NCBI GenBank assembly: GCA_017562135.1
Contig: QEYB01001210.1
Location: forward strand, 1-64,000
Reading direction: 5' to 3'
Length of the DNA stretch: 64,000 nucleotides
Origin: Dipylidium caninum
Taxonomy: Eukaryota > Platyhelminthes > Cestoda > Cyclophyllidea > Dipylidiidae
Shown in pieces: positions 37,305-47,534 of the stretch. A program made the translations under genes and the position numbers. Within the stretch, counting starts at the first letter, position 1. Each line of letters opens with the position of its first letter. Under the pieces are notes generated by a model that searched no databases, was not told where the DNA came from, and saw nothing but the letters and a program-made list of their open reading frames with translations.

Positions 37305-40300
37305 GCATGTGTCGGTTTATTCGAAGAATGCTATGGTGCGCCCACTTACCCCACACAAACAACTTACACCTTCCATCGAACTGCATTCACTACCCCTCAA
37401 CCTTCCATTACCGTGACAACTGCCAAGCTTTCTGCTTTGCAAAACTTCATGGAGGTGGCCAACGCTAAGCCAACTTGACGAATTTTGCACACACCAAATC
37501 GTTTCCTACACTCAAGTTTTTCCTTTCTCTGCAATTCGCCTTCCTTTCATCCCTTCCACCTCCATCCTCATCGACCGTTTTGCTAGTCGGTGATGGACCA
37601 GGCACTGACTTGTCCACTGTCTCCTTGACCTTTTAACTCAACTCTCCTTGGACGGAGAGGTGGCCACGTTTGGATGAGACTGCTGAGACGAAGTGTGGGA
37701 AAGAAGGCGAGCCACATGGAAGAATCTGTTTCAAACTTCCTCTTCTGCACACCTGATTTGAGTGGTGATTTTGTCATCGCAAAGTCGTCTGGTGTCCGCG
37801 CAGAGGACAGTCTCGTCATGAATTTCAAACAGGTACTTCGGCTGCATGGTGGAAAACGTGATGAGATGTGGGAAAGAGGACGAGACCTGGGGCAGTACGC
37901 GTATCGGTGCAAGCGGAACGGAGTAAAGGACATTCCCTCGTTGATGAAGGCAAATGAGGCCACAGACGCTGAGACATGATGATTGCTGCTATTGTGGAGA
38001 ACTTTGTGACTTATTTCAGGCAATAGGGCCCGACGACCTACTCATCCACCTGCCTGCCAGTTTGCCTGCCCACTTGTCTGTCCTGAGGGCTTAATTACTT
38101 TGTTGAGACAGAGTTGACAGAGAGAAAACTATATGCCTGGACAACATTAGTCACCTCCTTGACTCTATTTTCTCAGGTGAAGTGTAAGTGGACGAAGTAA
38201 TTGCTTCGAGAAGACGTCTCACTTCAGCTCAACAAACCGTCTCAGAAGCGTTCACAATGGGAAAGGATGATTGGACGAGTGAGGTGGACTGGTCCGCCTG
38301 AAGAGGAGCAGTGAACGTTGCCCAACCGTGGCCGCCCATGTGGAATTGCCTCCATACAATTAACTAGCAGAGGGGGCGCCGATCAGGTCGAAGAACTCCC
38401 ACCTTGACAACCTCACTGGCTCAGAATACGTGTATCGTGGCTCTATGTGGCTTGCCTGTTCAGGAAGCAAAGGCGCAGATGATTAAACAGTGCAAAAAGT
38501 GGAGCCTATGGAACAGGAGGCGGAGTAGAGCAGGACTCGTCAGTGGAACGGGGAAGTAGGCTTCATGACACTGGCGAAGGCCATGTGAGTCGGGGCGTGT
38601 TGATGTAGGCTGGACGGCGTCGCTTCCACAAAAAGGGTCAGTAGTGAAGTATTTCCCATTCCAACTTTTTATCATCATTCCCCTCGTCCCTTTTCCCATA
38701 AGTGAATTTGCGACGTCACGGTTTACTTATGAATTCTTTCTCTTCTTGCTCCCCCGCAGCAGCAAGTGCTTAGAGGTGGAAGACGTGGCAAAATGAAACT
38801 CCGCTACAAACACTCCTCTTTGCATTATTCAATTTACAATCACATCTCAGTTCAACGTAAAATCGTTTAAAATGGAATTTTTGCACTTGGGCTTGCTTAC
38901 TCCTTCCCGACTTTGGACTCTACACATTTGTGCAACAAATAGGCGAAAGTGCGAACTCGGAAGATCGGCCAGACACAGGTGGGCGGCGGCGAGTGTCGTG
39001 TGGGAAGTTGGTAAAGAAGGCGAACCTCATTGGTAGGGTGAGGATAAAAGAGAGGGAGATGGCGGCCAGGAAACAATCCACATTCACCGATGATAGACTC
39101 ATTCTCTGCTCATTAAACTGTTAGGCGCTCCCTCCATCGGCCTTTCTCTAGTCGACCAAATGGATATGTTTTGTTACTCGCATTTTTTACAATTTCATGT
39201 AGGGTGACAAAACAGTCTTGTCTGTGCTCATGAGTAGGCACGTGAGAAAGGGAGAAGCAAGGAGTGTAGTGGCATGGTGTTTCGTAGAGTAAGGTGAGAA
39301 GGAAGGAAATCTAAGACTGTCGGTTGTAGCATCACGTAACAATTTTTTAAAAGTGTTTCGTGAAAAGCATAGTTCCTGATTGGACATAGGGAAGATGGTT
39401 TGCCAAATTTGAAGCAGGTGGTTCCCACCCTTTTGATAAGCTGCGTTCTGTGCAACCGTCTTTGATTGGCGACGGTCTTGTTTAGATCATGTAGGAGCAA
39501 GATCCTCTGCCGTCAACATCGGAGATCGTCGAAAGCCTTAATTTAGTCAGCGAACTAGTGCGAAAGATGGGTGGAGCGCCACATGAATAAACTGCTTGCT
39601 AAGAAACGTAATCGAGCCCTCCTTCAACCGTATGATAATATGGAGTGAATGTTGACTGCCTACTGAAAAATTCTATGTCAAAGTGCACATTGTGGGTCGG
39701 AAGAACGTAACCCTTTTGCCTTTACAACAAATTTAATTCCGAATAAGAGAATATTGAGGTGTGTATGGCGGGTCACTCAAGGACTAACGGATCATGACCC
39801 TTTGAAAGCGAACGAGAAGGCCCAACTGAAGAAGCATTGTCAGAATGTGGATGATTTTGTGAGAGGAGTCCAAAAAAGAGATTGACAATGTTTCAAGAGG
39901 GAGGGCATCGTATTGCATGAGGATAATGAGGAGCCACATGCTGCTTTGGGGACTCTTCAAAAGAGTAGAGAACGAGGTTAAAACATCTTGCCACGCCCAG
40001 CATATTCTCGGACTTGACACCTTTTGAATATCACTTTCTTATCTTCACAAAATGTTAAAGGGAAGAAGAGTACAGAAATGAAGAAGTTATTTAACAAGAA
40101 CTGGTTCGACTGTTCGCATTAACAGATGGAACATGTACAAAAATTGAGAGTACAAATTGCTCTTAGGTTGACAGAAGCTCAATTTTAATTAAAATAATTG
40201 ATGGCGAGGAAAGAATATAATTTGTTTTTTTTTTTCTCAAACACAATGAAAACTTTCTGATAAACCTCAGCCTCCTCCTCCTCCCTCCCTTGACACCTTT

Positions 40301-40560
40301 TCGTCCCAGAACTTATGTTCGCATATCGCGCACTTCGGACTATCAACTTCTCTCCACTCACTTCCTCCTCTCCGCTCTGTTCGCACTCAAACGAGATGGC
40401 ATCGTGGTCGAAGGGGAGACGACTTTCAAGTCTGTGCGTTCAGTGGGAGACAAGACGTCCTCGCCATGATTCCATCCCTCATAGCTTGCGCGACTCATGC
40501 AGTAAGAGCTTTCGAGGTTCGCATTTGTTCCACGCATCTGATGGAAGCTAATGGTTTAAA
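37305..40560 (+). repeat. Long interspersed repeat R1, copy 2
   Basis: The longest R1 copy, collinear with 13775-16500. It has an extra internal segment (about 38345-38955) that copy 1 lacks but that recurs at 32660-33050, so the longer form is probably ancestral. A T-run (40209-40217) lies within the 3' part. It is followed directly by an R2 copy. Confidence 0.85.
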
Positions 40561-40585
40561 GAAGACGTCAGCCTTGAACAAAAGC

Positions 40586-40850
40586 CAGTCATGGTTGACC
40601 AGTGAGCTCGTAGACCACTGGACTACTCACAATTGACGACTAATCTCCTCTCTTTACACTCTCAAGTGCCTGCTCGTCTGAACATTTGCACTGTAATCGA
40701 AAGAAAGCGACCGACGTTGGGGCCTATTTAAGGCTCTGCCACGGTGCTTCCCTTAGATCCAACCGAATAGGCCCTACAAGTGGCACTTCCCATTCCGTCC
40801 TTTCTTACTGCACTCGGTACTGAGTGGTATGGAAATGCTGGCTGAAGAGG
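40586..40850 (+). repeat. Interspersed repeat R2, copy 3
   Basis: Matches the R2 copies at 18360 and 42880: GTTGACCAGTGAGC, CACTGGACTACTCACAATTG, the box TATTTAAGG at 40725-40733, CCACGGTGCTTCC, CCAACCGAATAGGCCCTACAA and GGAAATGC. It abuts R1 copy 2 on its left. Confidence 0.75.
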
Positions 40851-41727
40851 AGTTGGTCGAAGAAGCCGAATGGAATGTGGAGCAGCCATACTTTCGTGCT
40901 CCTTAGTACCCCCTCTCTTGCCTGGAAGACTAACTGTCTTGACACCATCAAATTCTTCTTTCAGCCCAGCGCTCGATTGTTCCATCACCTTGATGACGAG
41001 AGAATACTACGAAACTCATCGTTGTCAGGCTTTCCAGCTTGGTAGTATTCATTTTCTAATTTAGCCATGTTGGTAGCTTATTAATTCGGGGCAGAAATGG
41101 AAGAGTATGTGACTTCCACATTGGATTTCGGGCCGAATGTGCTACTGAAGAAGGCGAGCAGGACAAAGTAGACTGCGTCCAACATTAGTGAATTGCAAGC
41201 TTACAGTCACCCCATTGTTTCTACTTGTTTGAGCTTTAACGGAACGAAATTGAAGATGTCCGTGCCCGTTTAATCATCCAATTCGCCTATTGCCTCAGTA
41301 TTCACCTAAATATCTGTAGCGATGTCGCGCACTTCGCAACAAAATACTGCACCCGTGAAGATTGCCCATGTAGAAGCCTTCGTCATCGATGACGTGATAT
41401 GCTCAAACGTAAGTGTCGAATGTTTAGCCAGGGTTCACGTGGAATGCAGTGCATGACGCCCTTGAGATCGCAAGCACTATGAAAAGCTTACCTTCCCCAC
41501 AGATCGTGAACAGGAGGAGAGGCACCCACTCAGCCTTTGAAGCTGTTTGTCTGTCGATCAAAAGAATGTTAGCCTGTTAGCAACAGCTGCATCCATCCAT
41601 TCTCAATGTGACTTTAGGATACACTGAAAAACCACATTCTCCATGTTGGTCCACACGACTAAAGTAGGTCGAAACACTCCGAAATCTGTTGAAATTGAGC
41701 GACATGGGGAAAACAAGCTGAGATGAA
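40851..41727. other. Gene-free stretch
   Basis: No gene or repeat recognised on either strand. Confidence 0.4.
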
Positions 41728-41894
41728 TCAGCAAGAGGTACAGATCGGGCGTGAGAGAAATGTGTAAAGCAGGTGCCCGAACAAAAGTGAGCTAAGGAGT
41801 ACGAAGTCAGCGTGGTGCCATTGTTTGAGTATGGAAGAAAGACGAGGTGTATTGTGGAATATAGGTGGGATGATAAAGATAGTGACGTTGTCGT

Positions 41895-41955
41895 GTATGA
41901 CAGGTTGAGCTGAATAGGAGAGAGGCGGTGCGGAGTGTGAGCAAAGCATTGAGGA
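41895..41955 (+). repeat. Isolated satellite remnant
   Basis: GGTTGAGCTGAATAGGAGAG followed by AGGCGGTGCGGAGTGTGAGC and AAAGCATTGA aligns without gaps to the unit of the 1-8634 array (GGTTGAGGGGAATAGGATAG, AGGCCGTCCGCCGCGTGTGC, AAAGCATTGT), about four bases in five identical. Flanking sequence from about 41770 shows only weak likeness. It is a single diverged unit 33 kb from the array. Confidence 0.75.
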
Positions 41956-41959
41956 TCGC

Positions 41960-42721
41960 TGCGCTTGCATTCTTTAACTAAATTATCTCCTCCCTAGCAC
42001 TATATGATTTTGATGGTGGAAGGCAGTGTTCTCAGGGGATATTCACCAAATGCTCACTCATGTCACAAGGTAGTTGGAGTTTTAGTTTATATTTCTGACC
42101 AATCTCTCAATACACGACGGCTTCGTGGTATCACCTTGACCATATCACGCTGATGAATTTCATTGATCGTACGGTGCTCGCACGATTAACGTCAAGTCAA
42201 GCCAACATCTGTACAAAAAATCCGCAGTGGGACTCCTATTTGGCCACCCTGGGGAAATGTCTGAGATGACATCAGTCAATTCCGTCCACACACACGCCAG
42301 CCTGTGAGACAGCTAAATTCTCCGTGTAGGATGCCTTGTGGATTTCCTTGTACCCCTTGGACTCATCCATTTCCTGAATCACGCCGTTAATGAAGTGTCA
42401 TTTGCGTAAAAATATTTGCGAAATTTGCAACGCTGAAGGCGAATTGCTGGAAACAACCCTTTCTTCCACACATTCATTAATCACCTTATTCTCGCTCAAG
42501 TGGGTCAATTCATCGGTTTTCATGAGGCAAATGTGGGGACGGAAGGAATTTGGTCGAGAGTGCCGGCTGGCAGAATGAATAAGAGTCAGGTTCGCCGCAG
42601 TAATCATGGCAACCGAAGTATTTTGAGCAGCGTAATGATAACCTACAAGCAAGTGTTGTGATAAAATTACTTTTTTCTAGCTAAGTCCCGTCTAAGCACC
42701 ATCTTGTATTTTTTGCCGGAG
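41960..42721. other. Gene-free stretch
   Basis: No gene recognised; short open frames only. Confidence 0.4.
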
Positions 42722-43530
42722 TTTCGAGACACAACGTCGTTCTGCGTCTTTTTTGCATGACATAAGCTTTGTCCGCCTGCCAGTAGAGAGATCACCAAGT
42801 TTCTAAGACCTGCACCTAATATCGCTCATATAGTGAGTTATGAGCAGAGTTTCAGTCTAGGGAAAATGTCAAACGTGGGTGAAATTCATCAACTGACATT
42901 GAGTCAAAATTCACCAATGAGCCTTGAGGCGACTGGACCACTCGAAGATGACGACTGATTTTCATTCTCGAGTGTCGCCTCGCGTGGACAGTTTGAGCTG
43001 CGGTCAAAAGAAGCTAACAAACATTTGCGCATATTTAAGGCACCGCCACGGGACTTCCTTCCAATCCGACCAAGTCGGCGCTGCAAATAACATTTTCAAT
43101 AGTGTCATTTCTTGCTGCAATCTGCGCTTGCTGGTGCGGGAATGCGGTCTGCCAAGCAACCTACAGATGAAGCCATTGTTTGTGTGTCAGTGTAAAGAAT
43201 CCAGCGTAATTGAAATGTGGAATTGTCCCTCCATACTTCAACTGTTGCTGCCTCGAGCAGAAGTGGTGATTTACCTCTGCATCACCGACGTTGCGACAGC
43301 AAGGCTTCAGTGAGGGAAACAACCACCAAGGAATGTCACCACAGACATTCTCTGCACAGGCTGCGTGAAGTGAAACATCTTGCAGCCAAATCCCCTAATC
43401 TCCTCGCCCTTAATCGTCCGCAAGCCCCCAAGCTGTTTTCTCCAGTAGGCCCATTGTCTCGACTTTTCTACTCCATGCTGAGAGTGGGGATTTAACACTC
43501 TAAAAAACTGAGTCAACGCACATGGTGCAG
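42722..43530 (+). repeat. Interspersed repeat R2, copy 4 (longest)
   Basis: The fullest R2 copy. It carries, in order, TTCGAGACACAACGTCGTTC, ACATAAGCTTTGTCCGCCTG, TTCACCAATGAGCC, TGCGGTCAAAAGAAG, TATTTAAGG (43032-43040), CCACGGGACTTCC, AATCCGACCAAGTCGGCGCT, TGCCTCGAGCAG, ACATTCTCTGCACAGGC, CGTCCGCAAGCCCCCAAGCT and CCCATTGTCTCGACTTTTCT. The inverted copy at 11450-12146 shares all of these. No long conserved reading frame. Confidence 0.85.
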
Positions 43531-44030
43531 ATTGCCATTATGCACTGTAACGAGATTTGATTGTGTTCGCAATGGTTATTCTTCATTTTCTCACTTCCTT
43601 CCACCTACTGCTTCACCGTCCTCCCTGCTCCTTGGCGAGGGCCTTGACGCTGATCTACTTGAAACACAGGATGAAGATAATGTGAAGTGACTTCTGCGGA
43701 ATCGGCCATAGCGAAAATTCCTACTCAACTCGACTCGCTGTAGCCATTGTCACCTACCTAATCACCTCATCGTGAAAGTTCCCTGACAACTGTCGATGCA
43801 GTTTAACCAAGCGCAGACGGATGGCGACACGTGATAGACCATTTCGACGAGAGGAATATACCTCCAGCGAAGAAACGCAGCACAAAAGAACAACAAAGCA
43901 ATTATTAGAGGAAGTAGAAGGTTCAAAATTAGAATAAGATGCCCAAGCGGATGCAAACCAGTTAATTACGTGCCTTGAGCATGAGGGTACACAAGAGACA
44001 GGACGAGGTGATGCAGCTCGAAATGAACAA
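43531..44030. other. Gene-free stretch
   Basis: No gene recognised. GAGACAGGACGAGGTGATGCAG at its end could act as a 3' splice site for the frame that follows. Confidence 0.35.
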
Positions 44031-44193
44031 CTTGTCATCGCCCAACACCCACAATACATTCAGTGCAAGGACAGTCACTTGTAGCCAAAACGCCAGCTCA
44101 CACGAATACTTCATTTGTTATGACTTCGGAGTTGGTGTACGAGTTGAAGAGACCACAAGCTACTGGGTTGTTCGGCGAGAAGTTCTCGATTAA
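44015..44193 (+). pseudogene. Possible relic of the ectodomain glycoprotein family
   Basis: The open frame after a possible splice acceptor (GTGATGCAG, ending at about 44017) encodes about 58 residues. It contains LSSPNTHNTFSARTVTCS, then SSHEYFICYD, then GVRVEETTSYWVV, and ends in TAA overlapping an AATAAA. The order of short motifs echoes unit 1 of the 47.5 kb gene: SGPINSTFSINCS (exon 2), CSNEYFQCSY (exon 3), TGVIRQNMTWIVF (exon 4). In that gene these are on three exons; here they are continuous and the first half of the exon-3 segment is missing. The likeness is by eye and short, so this is a suggestion only. It could be an unrelated frame. Confidence 0.25.
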
Positions 44194-44199
44194 TAAAAG

Positions 44200-47060
44200 A
44201 CAGCCTCAATCGTAAAAGGGACTCGTGTCACCATTCCCTCCTACCTCTGGCCACTAAAAATTTATCGCTTAATAGCCTAACCGATTTAGAGTTGCACTAC
44301 ATGATAAAGTTTCGTACCTGCCACTGTACTGAAATGAAAACCGTAACAAGGATTTGTTTCAATAGTCCGTCAACTGTTAGCAAGGGCAAAGGGACACATC
44401 TGCTTTCCCGCTTCGCTGTCATGCGAGAGTGCATTTACGGCTCGCATATTCGGATATCCGAGGTGGCAGGGTGATAAGGCGATGATGAAGTTACTGAGTG
44501 AACTGCATACCACCTCGGTCCAACTACGTCGACATTTTGATGGCTAAGCAATGGGAAGACATCGAAGTAAATCACGTGAGATGCACTTAGGGATGATGTG
44601 CATTAGGTGACAGAACATATTTTCAATGGAATATCAGTACAAATGCACGCCAATGCTCATTCTCATCATCCGCTCACTTAGTTTCAAATATCGGGTGCAT
44701 AATCGCAACAATTAGTTCAGTCGTAAAGTTAAACAACATCAACACGCCTCTTGGCATTGTCACCTTCTATTGCCTACACTCTTGCCACTACTGAGTTGAC
44801 TCTGCTACTCTTATGAAATATAGGGGCTGCACACGCTGCCAAAATCTGTTACGCGTCTATCTCGAGTCAGGCACCCGCCGAAATAGCGCTCGAGGTTTGA
44901 TTCCCCGTTGCAAGTGCATTCCTGTATGAGAGCGCAATTGGAAATCAGGCGATGACTTCTGTTCTTCCAAGTGATCCGCAAACCATTTGGCTTATACGTG
45001 TGATAATGCCTTCATTTCATTTCCGTTGCGACCGCGACACTTTCTGCCGTGCTTAACTGCGACTGCATCTCCATTTCATCCATCCTCTCCAAAGCGTCAA
45101 ATCTCTACACACTTTCTTGGCTCTCATTATCCGTTTCACCCTGCATTTGCGACAGGTACCCACACATTTAGTAGTATTGTTTGAAGTGTATGCAAGGAGG
45201 AAGGAATAAACTAAATACTGTTTCCAAGGTTTCTGAATCAACATCTGCTAACTTACATCGCTGTCATGGGAGAGTGCATCCCTTAGCGTAGTAATGTATC
45301 AACGACGGGGGGGGCGATGCTTCCATACTTCCATGCTTCCACTCAACACTGGTCCCTATTCCAGTCGCCAAGTAGATGAAATAGGATTGCCAGTCAGATG
45401 AATGAAATACTAAACCCTTCGACGTTTCAATCCCACTTTCTGGGATTCTAAGGAGTCCAAATGATGGTCTGACATGTTAAGCGCAAACGAGTTAAGAAAT
45501 GTGTCAGACACCGAAGTGCTGTCTACCCCCCCACACGTACTTACGTAGGTGCAAAGGCATATCGTGTGGAATGGGTTTGATTTGGGTCGCAATATGCCAC
45601 GATGAGGGCACCATTATGCGTGAGGGTGTGTGTGGAACTCTCACTTGTTATCCCACGAATGAATTGAAGTCTCGATAAAGATATAGTACTCTAATGTATT
45701 CCTTTCTCGTGCAATGTCTGCCTGCGTCTATGAAATAGACGATTGCAACCATCAAGGTGCTTGTGTAGTCTGGAAGCCATCAGGATTCTAGAACCTAATC
45801 ATACACTCATCTCACCCCAACTCAACTCTCTCACTTTACATACACCCAGCACACATCAACGGGAAGCTGTAACAGCATCATGCCATCGATAGGCCGTCGC
45901 TATTTCGACAGGCTGGAAATGCGCACACGAATAATTTCCACAGAGGTCACTTCCTATCTTGAGTGCTTATTGATGCCAGTGTCCCTGGTACACATCCGCT
46001 TGCCTTACTCTATCACCGCAAATTTCCCTTTATCATATCTAAGTACCTCGACTAACACCACTCAAGTAAGAGTGCCGCGCTATTCTGTGAGGCAACGGGT
46101 GTGCATGTTGCCACAAGTGGTTATGTGTCTCTCAAATCATGCACTGTCGCAAGAGCCAAATGTTAATCATCAACCCGCCCACTGATGCTATGAGGTCATA
46201 AATGCACTCGCGCGTGCCAGCTTTGTAAGGAGGCAGATGGTAACATCTTGGATCTAGATACACCCCGTAGCCCATTTTAAACATACTTTATTAGTCAACC
46301 GTCACTTAAATGCCGTGGTGAGTTTGCCATTTTCTGTCGTCGTCGTCTTATCTGAGGCTAATTAGACTTGGTGATGACGAAATTGTTGTGAGAGAATGAA
46401 ATGGACGAATGTGTAAAATTGATCAAGCCCAACATTTATAGCCTGAAAGATGCGAACTGTCCATTTATGACGTGATACGGCTACGGCATCCCGTAGGTGT
46501 GTGGTGGGTTTTTTATGTGAATGAAGTCACCGCTAGGTATGGGTCACACTCCAGAGGTCTGTCAGGAGAGCGAAGCAGACGACGGCGGTCGTTGTCAATT
46601 TGAACGACGCATGCTCGTAGTAAGCTTGTATGAACTACGGGTCGGAAAGAGGATGTGAGCTGTAGGAGACGAGAGATACAATCCTGCTGCGGCTTCTTCT
46701 CTCCGAGGGCATGCTTATGACAGTCGAAAAATGTGGAAACTGAAGTTTCTTGCGTTGTAAGAAAAGAAGCAACGTCAACTGTTGGAAAAGATTCTTGTAC
46801 CCGACTCATCCCATTCACTGACTTTATGAGGAGTTGTGGGGTCAGGGAAAAAAGCATTGAAACTGGGAGCGCTGACGCGAGTGACGAAGACCATAGAGGC
46901 CGACCCGACCGCACATGCAACAATTTTTACTCTGAAATATGAGCTAAAGCACCGATTCTGGGTTGGTTTTAGCGAGCAAATAATTTTCGAGATTTTCAAT
47001 GCGGAAAGTGAGCCATGGTGTCATCACACCCTCTCCCAATCATCCTCCGCTTCCCCTTCA
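44200..47060. other. Gene-free stretch, possibly intron or upstream of the Cys-rich exon
   Basis: No gene recognised. If the exon at 47062-47196 is real, its 5' exons should lie here, but I find no convincing signal-peptide exon. 46836-47005 plus is open and ends at a possible donor (GAAA/GTGAGC), only 56 bases before the Cys-rich exon. Confidence 0.35.
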
Positions 47061-47061
47061 G

Positions 47062-47196
47062 GCGATATACGACGAATGGACATTTAGTTACAATTACACC
47101 ATGAACTGGTGCTGCAAATGCCAATCACACCGCAATGTGTGCAGCAGCGACGCCTTAACCGAATGTCAATCTCTCCATATCGTGGAGTGCTGCTGA
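47062..47196 (+). CDS. Cysteine-rich terminal exon of an unidentified gene
   Basis: A strong acceptor (CCGCTTCCCCTTCAG) precedes a frame of 44 codons ending in TGA. The peptide runs AIYDEWTFSYNYTMNW, CCKC, QSHRNVC, SSDALTEC, QSLHIVECC. It has seven cysteines, one possible N-glycosylation site (NYT) and two Cys-Cys pairs, and ends on CC. This suggests the C-terminus of a secreted, disulphide-bonded protein. The upstream exons are not identified. It sits 340 bases before the signal-peptide exon of the next gene on the same strand, so it is a separate gene. I do not recognise the family. Confidence 0.35.
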   Translation, partial: AIYDEWTFSYNYTMNWCCKCQSHRNVCSSDALTECQSLHIVECC

Positions 47197-47490
47197 AAGT
47201 GAAGACGTCTTACAAAATAGGTCATCGCGCATATCGGAGGAGAGAGCGTCTCAGCTTCCTCGTTCGTGCGGCAGCAGAGAGTTAGACAATAAGACTGGGT
47301 GAGAAATGGGAGCATGAAGTTAGTCCACACTACAAGCAACTAGAATGCAGTAAGTAAACCGTGTAGACTGATTGACGTGTCAGAACGCCATATGAATGAA
47401 TGCGTGCACTCCATGACGAAGGATGCAGAGCGGAGCAATGTCGAGTTAAATAGCCACTGAGAAGGCACCTGTTGACCTACTTCAGACCGG

Positions 47491-47497
47491 ATAAATA
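47491..47497 (+). promoter_or_regulatory. Probable TATA box of the two-domain glycoprotein gene
   Basis: ATAAATA, 44 bases upstream of the ATG at 47535. This would place the transcript start near 47520, giving a very short 5' leader. Confidence 0.4.
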
Positions 47498-47534
47498 GAA
47501 AGCAAACGTGACAAAGGCCTCAACTGCACGGCAA

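Noticed and set aside
44880..44920. tRNA-like stretch AGGTTTGATTCCCCGTTGC
   Set aside because: It resembles a T-arm, but no matching acceptor stem, D-arm or anticodon arm could be found upstream.
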